Below are positions 52,425 through 62,749 of a stretch of 64,000 nucleotides of DNA, piece after piece (the stretch's first letter is position 1; each line of letters opens with the position of its first letter). The notes under the pieces are model-generated. The model was not told where the DNA came from, made no database searches, and worked only from the letters and a program-made list of their open reading frames with translations. This DNA is from Chamaea fasciata (Eukaryota; Chordata; Aves; Passeriformes; Sylviidae): positions 52,045,563-52,109,562 of the forward strand of contig JARCOQ010000005.1 of the NCBI GenBank assembly GCA_029207755.1, in the 5' to 3' direction. A program made the translations under genes and the position numbers.

Positions 52425-55400
52425 TTAAGAAAGAGAGAAACATGTTGTAGTGAAAAATTATTTATACACAATCTGTGCAGACAGCAGAAATTTCAGATAT
52501 ATTTTGGAGGGAGGGGGGAACAGTTCTTGGATCTGCAATCCAAAGACCATTATCTTACCAGATTTTTTTGTTGTTGTTGTTAATTAAAATGAAAGGTAAG
52601 AGTTTAGCCAAATCTCCTTCCCTTACTTTTTTATTCATGATCTCTTATTTTTTCTTTTCTCATAAATAGCTAGATTACTTTTATCAAATAAGTTTTCTTA
52701 AAAGCAATGATATCCATTCTGTTTGCAGAAAAGAAGAAAAACAAATTATCTTTCTCTAATGTTTCCATGTAATTTCTCTTTTATTTTTTAGAAAAAATTA
52801 TCTTTTTTTTTTTTAGGAAAAATAATTTTTTCTGCCTTTGTGACTTTCTTCCTGAGAATTTTATTGTACATCAATACTTGAAATCTCCCAAAGAACCCAA
52901 CATTCCAAATAGGAAAGGACAAAAAAAAAGAACTTCTTATGATAAATACCTTCCAAAGAGATTTCTTCTTTTTTTTTTTTTTTAATGAGAATATAAATAC
53001 AGACCCTTTCATCAGAATATTATAACTCAGATCCTCATATGCCTCTGAGACTGTCATTATTTATAAAAATAATGATGTGTCATTGCTATACACTCCTGAT
53101 TTCAGCTGCAATTTAAGCAGTCCAGGGAGGTACCGGCAGCATCTAAATCATGAACTCTTTCCTTAAAGTGCTGTTGCATTTGGGCTGTTCTGCCCTGTCC
53201 TGCAGCAGCCTCCAAAATCAGCAACCACGGGGACAGGGGTAATCCTTGGCTCAGCAGCTTCCCACCCTGGGAGCTGGGAAAGGATGGAATAACAAATGTG
53301 GTTTGCCTTTCCTTGCCAGGAAGGATTGTCCTTTTAGAAAGGCACTGCAGAGGGCCTTGGGAGCTGCTGGTTCAGTTTCTAATCTTTACATATTTATTGC
53401 AAAATGTGAGAAAATAATTTGTTTTAGCACTAAACTTCTGACAAATCAGGTTTTGGTGTTTCCTTCTTTTACTCTCATCTTTTTAAAGGACTCCTGTTAT
53501 GAAGGATTCTAGACAGAGAGATTACTTTTATTTGCCCAAAATTCAATCCAGTAGGAGCCTCATATCAGTGGGGATGCACTGGAGCAGCAATTATGGAAAT
53601 ATTAGTGACTATTCAGCAATTGGTTATGTAATTCAAGGTTAGATATGCACTCAGGGTTTTACAAACAGATGAAAGTCAGCCATATTTCTAAACAAAGAAT
53701 GATCTTAGAAAATTGGGACAATATCTACAGTGGAGTGAATCAGACTCATAAATTTTACTAATTACTTATTTACCAAAAATGCATTTGTTGGACAGTCAGA
53801 CTTCTTCACTGATTTGGCTGATGGTTTAAAAATGGAAACGATGTTATAAATATAAATATGCTGAATTCAAACAAGATTTTTCAGCTTTTGCCTTCAAAAT
53901 CAGCTTGAAGTTGCCAACATTTTTTAAAAAAAACAGAGGGGATTAAAAAATTAAAGACAGCACTTCTCTTCTGGTCAGAAAAAACATTCAGTAATTCCAA
54001 ATTATTCCTTTTACAACCTGTGCTACTGAAAAAAATTATAATAATAATAAAAAGTTGAGTTTAGCCCAGTCAAAATGTGAGGTAGCAGATATTGAGCTCA
54101 TCTGGCATTGACCAGGCAATTAGCAATAAATTTGGCATTTTTTTTCTTGGTTGGACTGTACAGCTGGCTGGATGTCCATATTTTTTCATAAGCCAAACTA
54201 CTAAGAAACTGTCTCTCCAGATTTCCAGAGCTTTAGTGCCACGAATATAAGAGCAAATGTCAAGAACAGTCAATTTTCTCAAATAAATAACAGAGTGTCT
54301 CAGGATGTATAAGGAGCTGTGGTACTGTCTAGATTTTTAACTCAGTGGAGGATTTCAACTTTCTTTTTTTTCTCTTGTATCAAAGATGAATTGGATTATC
54401 ATTTATCATGGTGTCATGTTCCTTATAAAAGACAATGTGGTAATAACAGGATATTTTCACATTCCTATTTTATTTAGTACTTCTCCTTCTGAGTCATTAA
54501 TTATTTTTGACAGTGCCTGGTGTTTCAGGTCATGGAGGCAAAATTAGAAGACTCAGCTCACTTTTGCCCAGCAGTGAACCATTCCTACTGCCAAACAGAT
54601 TCCATTCATTTCAATGGTTCCTAAGGGTCCTCAGGTCAGAGACAGGACTGAATGCTGGTCAGCAGAAATGGCAGGAAGGTTGTAGAGAAGGGAGGAAGGC
54701 CAGAAGGATGATTCACCCAGGACACCTTTCCTGTGTCTTATTTCCCAGGCAAGCACAAAGGCCTCATTCTGTGTGCCTTCAGGTGATGTCCCCTCTCTGC
54801 TGTGACAATGACACACCAAAGATTCTCTCCTGGCATAAACCATCCTGTTGCTGACAGAGTCTGAGCAACTATGCACCTGCATGTTACATAAATGAAAGGG
54901 AATGAGGTTATTTTGCATCTTCAAGAGGAAGGGAAGTCGTTCCATTCACCCGGAAGCATCACCAACCCAGTCTACCATTGCCCCTCTCCTTGATGAGTGG
55001 TGCAACGTGGGACAATGAAAGTGGAGTTATTTGAAATACTGCCTGCCCACCTTATGGTCTGAAAAATCCCAGATCTCTTCATTCCCTCTTTCTTGACTGC
55101 CACTGAGGTTTCTGTTTGCCTGCCAATACTTTTCTCCCAGTTTACACTAGGTTTGATACTTTGGCAAAGCAACTATTTTTTTTCCTGATGAAGAAAGGAA
55201 CAAGACACCGTAGCAGCTTTTTGTCATGGGTAGTCTAAGTGAACCACAAACTTGAATTTAGCATGAACAGCATGGACATTGTTCAGAGAACGAAAGGTCC
55301 AGCACTAGCCATGGCTTTTTGTTGAATTCCCATCTCAGTTTTCATTGTAATGCCAATTTAAGCTGCTGCCAAGAGCAAAAGGAATAAGATCAGCAACAAG

Positions 55401-56143
55401 ATCTGCCTCTAGATGAAGCACATGGTGTAAGTCTCTCCTAGAGATAAACACCGGACTCACTGAACTATGAGTATGAGTATTTATAAAAAATAATGATTTC
55501 GTATAGCCTCTAGGTCTTCCTGCTGCTTCTACATTAGTAATTGGATCTTTCCAAACTCAAATAGTATTTCAACTGGTGCTGCTCCGAAACAGCTGTGTAT
55601 GTGCATTGTCTATAAAAAGGAAAGAAATGAACCTTAAAAAAACATTCTGTAATAAAGGATAGAAACCTCCTTCTTTCTGGTGTTATTGAAAATGTAGTTA
55701 GGAGAACTTATGATGAGGGGAAAACAGGAACATCATTTAGGGGAGACAAATAACAGAGGAAATCCTACTTATGACTCAACTGAATACAGAAACCTCCAAA
55801 TTAAAACATCTATCATAATTTAGTCTGAAATCAAAATACTGATTTCAGTTTATGAATGCAGTGAGGGAGTGGGAGAATGGGGGAATCTTATTGCTAAAAT
55901 ACCACTTGTCAGGAAATTGAGGAACCTGAAATTTGGTTTGGCTTCACGATCCATGCACTGTCATGCCACGTCCCCTAAATACAGCCAGAGGCAATCAAAA
56001 GTGGCAATGTGGCATGTGCTGCATGCATTGACTTTATGACAGCAGCATAATCTGCTCACTTTCATCTGCAGCTCTGGTCATGTTATATCACTCAGACACA
56101 CAGATCTAGACATATTCAGACAAAATCTGAATTCTTGACACCT

Positions 56144-56180
56144 TCTATCTTAAGTTTACAGCTCTATCTTAAGTTTACCA
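56144..56180. repeat. Two-copy 19-bp tandem duplication
   Basis: TCTATCTTAAGTTTAC occurs twice at a 19-base offset and is identical over 16 bases. Confidence 0.85.
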
Positions 56181-58889
56181 AACATAAGGTACCAATATTC
56201 TATCAACTAACTTAATGGAGAAAATGTAGCTGAAACCTCCTTTTTTGTCAAAGGAGTAGAGGGCAACTACAGAAATGGAAAGTAATTAAAGGACATTATT
56301 CCCGTCTTATTTATGTTGCTATCAGGTTGTTTCAAAATGCTGGCCATAAAGCTGAGAAAGCTAAGACTGTTAGGTTTTATTTCTGTAACATGAAGTTTCA
56401 ATATGATTCAGGGTACCTTTTCCATCTTAAGCACCTGTACAGCCACCCAGGCTTCTGCAACTTCAGCTCAAAGAACTGAAATCCCAGTGCGGCCTCTGTT
56501 CCTTTTCCAGAAAGGTTAACAGTGCTTGCGCCAATGGGAAAATGCTTCACACTCTCCCTGGAAGAAGCTTGGGAAAATTGTTTTTCCCATGTGGGACTTA
56601 TTGATTTTTCACCTTTATCAGTTGCCTGTGTGAATTTGTTCTCTGAGGGTTTTTTTTTGTTTTGTTTTTCCTTTTGTACCATTCCCACGAGCAGTTGGAT
56701 GCTGAAGAAAGGATATTGCATTCTGGGGTTCAGGGATTTGGATAGTGTTTGTGGACTTGTGTTGACATGGTTGATACTTTTCATTCAGACACTCTTTCTT
56801 GTTCTTTTTGGAGTGTAATGGACCACAGCAGGCAATCTCCTCTTTTTGAGTTAGGTATGCTGGGAGAAGGGCAGGCAGCTGGAAAAATAGGAGAGGATGC
56901 AATTTCATTGTAGAATCTTCCTCTTGAATTCATTTAATAATTAAAATTGCATGGGTGTCAGACAAGGTTGCTCTGAGTGCCCAGTCAAGGGGAACTATCT
57001 TTGAGAACACACTGGAGGTCTTGCACAATATTCAGACGCTTCTTTCAAAAACTGTGATTGAACTGTTTTCCAGGGAAGTACATTAAATGTACTGCTCCCT
57101 CCTTTCTTCCTCACTCACGGACACAAAGCTAGTTAAAAGGCACCTGAAAAACAGATTAAGCCCTCACAGCAACTGAAAACATTAGGAAGATATAGACACA
57201 CGTACACATAAAATCCAGAGGAAGTCACTACCTTCAATAAATTCTTCCAGTATTTGCAATTCAAATGTTATATTGGTGCGTGAGTGCCAGAGAGAGAGCT
57301 TAAATGAAAATGATGGGAAGTCACTGTTTCTATTGCAGACAGAAAGAATGGTACAAGGTAATCAAACAGCATACACAATGAAAAGCAAATTAGATTTCTG
57401 AAACTCTTCCTGTTTCTACTCACTCCCAAGTGGCACCTGCAACACATGCAAACAAACTTGTTTATTTTAAAAGTAGCAGGCCAAATCCTTACACCCTTCC
57501 CATTCCCCTCATGCCACTCTAACATCACAGTTGATGATAAATTGATTTAAGAGCTGCTTTCTCAGCCGGTCTGTAAAGGGATGTTACCTCCCTTCAGCTG
57601 CTTCCAGTGGAGAGGGTAAGCTAGAGAAAGGAGGAGGCATGGTCACAGACAGAATATAATTTTCTGGTTTGAACTGGGTAAGGGGTAAAATCAGGCACAG
57701 ACAGCTGCAGTTGAAATGTCTGGGCTGCTCTGAAAAGTCAAGGGTGAGCTGAAATTTGAGTAGTGAAAGAAAACATAGATGAAGTCCACCAGGGATATTA
57801 AGACATAATTATTTTCCTTGACAAAAGATAAGATACTCTTACATTTTGACTATAATACCCAATTAGATGGGAGAGAGGTGAGAAATATTGCAGGGTTTAT
57901 ATCCTGGTCGGGATAAATATGTAAATTTATCACCCCAGACAGATTGCCTGGAAGCCACTTCAACTAATGGTTCTCATTTCTCAGTATTCTTAAGCATTTC
58001 TGTCTTCTAAGTACTTTTGAATTTTTAACATCAGGGAACTTGGCACTGACTCATGTAATCTGTGTTCTACCCCTGCTTCTCCCATCATTTCCCTGGGTGA
58101 TCCTTGAACAAGTTACTTCATTAATTTTAATTGGATGCTGTCATGAGAAAAGACTTGTCGGGCTGGGCTGCGAGTCTGCACTTATTCAATCCTTGTTTCA
58201 CACAAATTCCTGTTAATTCTAGTGGCAATTTTCTCTGTGTGAAGACTGCAAGATTTGCCACAACTGCATGTGCTTAAAAGGTGGCGACAGTTGGATATAG
58301 TTTCTGGTCATGTGCAGGCTTCTTAGAATCTGCTACTAAGACGTATCTTATTGTTTGCCACTTGAACAAGTTCAGGTCCATCCCTGGCTGATTCCAACCA
58401 CAGCAGTCACTGCCAAGTGAGTCAGTATTTCTGTTAGCAGCTCTGCCCATTCCATTCAAACTTTGTGCAAGTCTTGGCCACGAAGGAAAAAGCACAAAAT
58501 TATGTATGATTATTTTTTAACCTACCATTGTGAAGCAAAAATGAACAGGTAGATACAGTTCCCATCCCTAAAAAAAGAGAAGAGCCCAAGAAAATGTGGC
58601 CAGGCTGGCTTCCATAGCAGCAGAAATCCAGCCAAAGGTGATTCTTCTGCAGAGGAGACTAGAGACAGTTTAAACAGCTCTTACAAGATTCTTAAGAATA
58701 CTGCAAATAAATGGGATGTGGAAACACTGTATTAGAATGTGAGCGTGCCTTGTTTACACAGCTTTGTAGAGCATATATTGCTATTATAATGAAAGAAGTG
58801 ACAGCTTCTGATTAAACAATATCCTTTTAAACACAGGAGTACTAGCAAAATACAGGAGTCAGAAAAATTACTGGAAGTGTGTAAAATAA

Positions 58890-58961
58890 AGACAATAATA
58901 ATGATGATGATGCTAATAATAAAAATAAGTAGTAGTATTCAATGATAATATTAATATTATG
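58890..58961. repeat. Imperfect AAT/ATG/TAG trinucleotide-rich tract
   Basis: Runs of AAT, ATG and AGT units follow one another (AATAATAATGATGATGATG, TAGTAGTA, AATATTAATATTA). This is low-complexity DNA. Confidence 0.8.
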
Positions 58962-59381
58962 ATCCACCTGGACTCTCTGCAATTCCTCTCTTTAATTTCA
59001 GATCCTCAGGAGGCTGGGACAAGGCCCTGACATGTGGGGAATGGGGTGAGGAGATATTCTTGAGCATTACCTTCAAAACTGAGAAACAGTTGTGAAAATA
59101 TTCGTGACTTCTTCTAATTTACTCCTTTTCTTTGCAAATGTTTTCGTCACAAGAGAACGTCCAGAATTCCTGTGGAAATGACCAGTAAGGCTGGTAGCAT
59201 TCCCTGGCTGCCCTGAAAGGGCTTCAGTGTGAGAGTCTGTGCAACAGGATTTGGAAGCCCTGATATGTAATTGCTACCAAGCATTTGGGTAAGAAGCAAC
59301 CATGGTCACTGTGATTGGCATAAATGACTTCCAGCCCTCTAATTATGCACATACATTACACAGGAACCCTGCGATCCTTAT

Positions 59382-59579
59382 GACTAGGACAGGACGAGAG
59401 AACACAGCCTCCAGTTGTGCCAGGGGAGGTTCAGGTTGGACATCAGGAACAATTTCTTCACTGAAAAGATTGTCCAGCACTGACAGGGGCTGCCCGGAGA
59501 GGTGTTTGGGTCCCCTTCCCCAGAGGTGTTCAAGGAACGACTGGACATGGCACTCAGTGCTCTGGGCTGGTTGATAAGG
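59382..59579 (+). mobile_element. CR1 LINE, left part of a split copy
   Basis: Forward-strand CR1 3'-region words appear in order: CAGGGGAGGTTCAGGTTGGA, CATCAGGAACAATTTCTTCA, GGGGCTGCCCGGAGAGGT, CCAGAGGTGTTCAAGGAACG, GGCACTCAGTGCTCTGGGCT and GGTTGATAAGG. The 3' terminus expected immediately afterwards is missing here and is found at 60486-60570, so this copy is interrupted. No usable ORF2 remains. It belongs to the same subfamily as the opposite-strand copy at 28473-28800. Confidence 0.9.
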
Positions 59580-59939
59580 TGTGAAAAGATGGCAGGAAGT
59601 AAAGTCAGAGGAAGCTGAGAAACTCTATTCACATTCTAACACAGTCTGTAAGAGTATAGAAATTATAGGTGTACTAGTTTGAAATCAAACCAGTGGGAGA
59701 TCGTAAGTCAGAATTATAATTCTACAGGGAAAAAATTAAAAGAAATCAATAAATGCAGTAGTACAAGAACACTGACAAAGACAGAATACAACTTGACACC
59801 CTATGGTGATGGCAGTTCAAGCAGAGTGGTTCTGTTGAAGCAGTGATCCTGTAGAAATAATGGGTCTGAAGATCCAGCAGTAGCTCTTGTCCTCTGGGAG
59901 TTCAGTAGGTAAGTGCTGCTCTGGTGTTCAGAGTCTCAG

Positions 59940-59945
59940 CTTATA
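59940..59945 (-). promoter_or_regulatory. LTR TATA box
   Basis: On the minus strand the sequence reads GGATATAAGCTGAGAC. TATAAG sits downstream of the duplicated enhancer, at a position suited to the U3 promoter of this LTR. Confidence 0.5.
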
Positions 59946-60000
59946 TCCAGGTTGGAATGCTTGGTTCCTCCCTCTGGGTGGAGCATCTCACAATGGGATG

Positions 60001-60126
60001 GTGAGTCATGTGATAAGGCCTGATGGGCCCATTAACAGGAGGTAGTCCAGGAGGAGGTTATCTGTGAGTCATGTGGCAAGGTGCTGATGGGCCCATTAAC
60101 AGAAGATAAGCCAGAGTGGAGGAGGC
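60001..60126 (-). repeat. 63-bp tandem enhancer duplication with AP-1 sites in the LTR
   Basis: Two copies of a 63-base unit begin at 60001 and 60064. Both start GTGAGTCATGTG and share TGATGGGCCCATTAACAG. Each carries a perfect TGAGTCA AP-1 consensus (60002-60008 and 60065-60071). Duplicated U3 enhancers are common in retroviral LTRs. Here they lie upstream of the TATA box in the minus orientation. Function in this host is inference. Confidence 0.75.
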
Positions 60127-60485
60127 AGGGAGCACTGCCTCACCTGGTTTCAACAGTTCATGAAGATGGAGATAGAATATACTTCAACCTAGGACAATAG
60201 CGTAAAATACAGCTGCTGCTTCCTGCATGAAATGTAGTTAGAATGCCCAAAAAGCTATCCCATGATGATTCCCACAGCCACAAACTGCATCCACAGCATC
60301 TGCTGAAAGGGATGTTCTTGGTGTGTGTCCTTGAATAAGTCAGTCCAAGCACCCTCTGATCCAGCAGGACTGTTCAGGGAAGAGGTCCCCAAAATGAGAT
60401 GGGACTGGTCTGGCACAAAGGGTCTTGGCTTTCTTGGGTGCTGACAGACAAACACCAAGGATTGAGGTAATATCCCCTTTTCACA

Positions 60486-60570
60486 TGTCACAGGAGGGTG
60501 ATGGCTCAAAGTTGGACCCAATGATCTTTGAGGTCTTTTCCAACTTAAATGATCCTGTGATTCCATGAAC
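60486..60570 (+). mobile_element. CR1 LINE, 3'-terminal part of the split copy
   Basis: The sequence has the forward-strand CR1 terminus: TTGGACCCAATGATCTTTGA, GGTCTTTTCCAACTTAAATG, and ATCCTGTGATTCCATGAA. It continues the copy ending at 59579, and the two parts together make one normal CR1 3' end. Confidence 0.85.
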
Positions 60571-61958
60571 CACTGGTTTCTGTTTAATCCTTTACGATTC
60601 CATGTGTGTTATTTGTTGAAAAGGGAAAAGAAATACTTTATCCAAGAGAAAGCGAAATTTCCCCAAGAAGCAACATGCAGAACAGTCTTCTATTTTGATG
60701 AAGATTATGGAATTGCAAGCTTAATATGATGACATCAAATGGCTGATGCCTACTACTTGCAGACAATGATATTCTTTAATGTATTTCATCCTGAAAATGA
60801 ATTTCACCAGCCCTGCCTCAGAGAACACCATAGGTTTGCAACCATCCTTTAGCAAGGCACAGCAGAACCACAACACCCTATTAGGTTTGCACAGAAAAAC
60901 ACCTTCATTTTAGAAGTCTCACTTACAATCCCTTCATTTTCTGCCAGTGATTTGTGATGTCTTAACATAGGTGTGCCACCCCTAAAAAGATATTATTTAC
61001 CTCAGGATAAAGAGTAGCCCAAAAATTCGTGGTTAAGGGACTGAGATACCAAGTAACCTATTTCTGTTTCTTTCACTAGCAAAAAGGTTTCTGGTATAAA
61101 TAAACAGGAAGAGAAGGAGCAGAAGGAAGCAACCAGATTTGTATTGAAGTTGGACTTCAAAGTGAAGATAACATTTTCTAATACATCTCTGACCCAGATC
61201 CTCAAGGATATGGAGCAGTGTTACTCTGACGCTTAAATAACTTCACGGTTATGGACAGAGATGATTTAGGAGGATATGTAAATTTGTGACCTCCAGTCTG
61301 GCCGTGATTGGTGTGTCCGTTTTTGCAAAGGAGAAAATATACAAGTGAAGTGTAGAAGGGAGGATACAGCAGTACAGTGAGGGAGGAACATGCCATCAGG
61401 GGGGAAGTGGCTATCCCAGCTCCCATTTCAGGCAGGAGAAGAAGTTGCCAGCGGTGTTAGAAATTTTTTTTCCCAGTCCATCACGAAGAAATTCTAAGCA
61501 GGAGGATGGAATCCTGCTCTGGATGTAATCACTCATTAATATAGAGGGGATTTTGATTACAAGCCATGCCCATACAACAATAAAGGCACATTTACTGTCT
61601 GCAAATCCTAGCCCAAGGAGGGCAATCTAAAACTTGTGACCACAGAATATTGTGCAAGAGAAACCTATTTACATTATGGTTTGTAGGTTATTTTCTCTTG
61701 TGTGTGTCTGTTCTGCACTGACAGGACCCATGGAGTTGAATATAAAGGAAATCATAAGCAACTCTGCAAACTGTGCTTCAGTCTCTGGGTTCCCCTGACA
61801 TTAAAACCCCTTTCACCAAACTTCTGCTGTTCATTCCCACACAGGAGAAAAATCCCTTTGCTGGTATGGCTCAATGTTACACTGGCAGGTATGTTTCTTA
61901 ATTCAAATACTTTCTCTCATTTTTATTGCTTCTTCCTTTTTTTTTTTTCTATGCATGC
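60571..61958. other. Non-coding DNA between the CR1/LTR cluster and the provirus
   Basis: No gene or recognisable repeat is seen. A T-rich run (61937-61949) precedes the provirus edge. Confidence 0.5.
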
Positions 61959-62635
61959 TGTCTTGGTTTAGGAAGACAGGTATCTGCTAGGTAAAATTAC
62001 AATTAGAGGCTCTTTGGCAAAGATTTGGGAAATAGGAATAGGAATAGCAGTTTTTTATTAGTATGTAATACAAAGCAAACAAACACAAAAAAAAACTCCC
62101 CCCCCACCAAACAACTACAGCATTAATGACAAACGACAACAGTACCAAGAACCTTGAGGGCTTTGTTTCACAAAACCCAGGGCAGTTTGGTTTCGGTGTC
62201 CCTGCAGGATCCTCAGAGCACCAAGCTGGAACAGTGGAAAAGTCCCGGGCTGGTCGCTGGGATGGCAGGGTGTCCCGGCAGGCAGGGGCAGGATGTCTCG
62301 GCAGCGCAGGGAGTGCAGGGTCACGCTGCAGCAAGAGGAGCAGCGCCGAAGCAGCTCGAAGGCGAGGCAGAAAAGTGGCCCAGCTTCTGCTCGGCGTGCT
62401 TTGCGGCGGCTGAGATCTTCCAGGAGCGGCCGACACGCGTCTCTCGAACGCCGGAAGCAGAAAAGCACGCAGCTGCCTCAAGCTGTGTCTTTTACCTGCG
62501 TTATCTCCCTCTTCTACTTTTTGTTCACCTCTTTGTTTCAGCCAAGCACTCTCAAGTATCCAACACTCGGTCTTCTTGGCAACTCGTGGGGAAAAAATTC
62601 CCCAGAGAAAGAAGGAACAAACTTAACTTTCAACA
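61959..62635 (-). mobile_element. Proviral 3' LTR, 677 bp
   Basis: In the minus orientation it begins TGTTGAAAG directly after the purine tract and ends CCAAGACA, giving TG...CA ends. A polyadenylation signal lies near the 3' end. The middle (about 62190-62500) is strikingly GC- and CpG-rich, with around two dozen CpG dinucleotides by hand count, unlike anything else in the window. I saw no convincing TATA box, so a GC-rich promoter is likely. Several long open frames cross this LTR on both strands (for example 62154-62693 + and 61987-62481 -). They follow the GC-rich composition and are not genes. Confidence 0.8.
62054..62059 (-). promoter_or_regulatory. LTR polyadenylation signal AATAAA
   Basis: TTTATT on the + strand reads AATAAA on the minus strand, about 95 bases before the LTR end. 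A GT-rich stretch (62085-62112) lies upstream of it. The position fits the R/U5 border of a retroviral LTR. Confidence 0.6.
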
Positions 62636-62652
62636 TTATCCACCCCGAATTT
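62636..62652 (-). other. Polypurine-tract-like primer site
   Basis: On the minus strand the bases directly before the LTR read AATTCGGGGTGGATAA. This is a purine-rich block abutting the TG of the LTR, where plus-strand DNA synthesis is primed in retroviruses. It is interrupted by pyrimidines, so it is weak or diverged. Confidence 0.5.
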
Positions 62653-62749
62653 TTTTCCCATACAAACATATTACATTGAGTTTTAACTATTAAAAATACA
62701 TATATATATATGCAAATATGGATGCAGCCACATTGTCATGGGTAGTTCA

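Larger units (their letters stand above)
52034..59381. other. Non-coding AT-rich DNA
   Basis: No gene is supported. Local repeats are listed separately. T-rich and A-rich runs lie at 52802-52815 and 52969-52983. Open frames such as 56398-56784 (-) and 54507-54854 (+) show no domain. Confidence 0.5.
59670..60155 (-). mobile_element. Solo LTR of an endogenous retrovirus (ERV-L-like)
   Basis: The block starts TGTACTAG and ends TTTCAACA on the + strand, giving the canonical TG...CA ends (TGTTGAAA...TAGTACA when read in the minus orientation). Minus orientation is chosen because, in that direction, a duplicated enhancer block (60126 down to 60001) is followed about 55 bases later by TATAAG (59945-59940), and then by a transcript-like region ending in a T-rich U5. 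The outer end TGTTGAAA matches the terminus of the proviral LTR at 61959-62635, which suggests a related family. No internal retroviral sequence flanks it and I see no 5-bp target duplication, so it is a solo LTR whose flanks have been altered. The class assignment is inference. Confidence 0.7.
59580..60485. mobile_element. 0.9-kb insertion that splits the CR1, containing an LTR
   Basis: The block lies between the two parts of one CR1 copy, so it is younger than that CR1. Its ends form a perfect 9-base inverted pair: TGTGAAAAG at 59580-59588 and CTTTTCACA at 60477-60485, which is TG...CA as in LTR termini. Inside sits a distinct 486-bp LTR (59670-60155). The remaining 420 bases (90 on the left, 330 on the right) would then be an outer solo LTR-like element. 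The right part has an open minus frame (60255 upwards) with no domain I recognise. No clean target-site duplication is visible; the best is GGTG on both sides. The outer boundaries are therefore tentative. Confidence 0.4.

Noticed and set aside
61987..62693. Several overlapping open frames of 95-179 codons on both strands
   Set aside because: They lie within or overlap the GC-rich proviral LTR, match no protein domain, and are open because of base composition.
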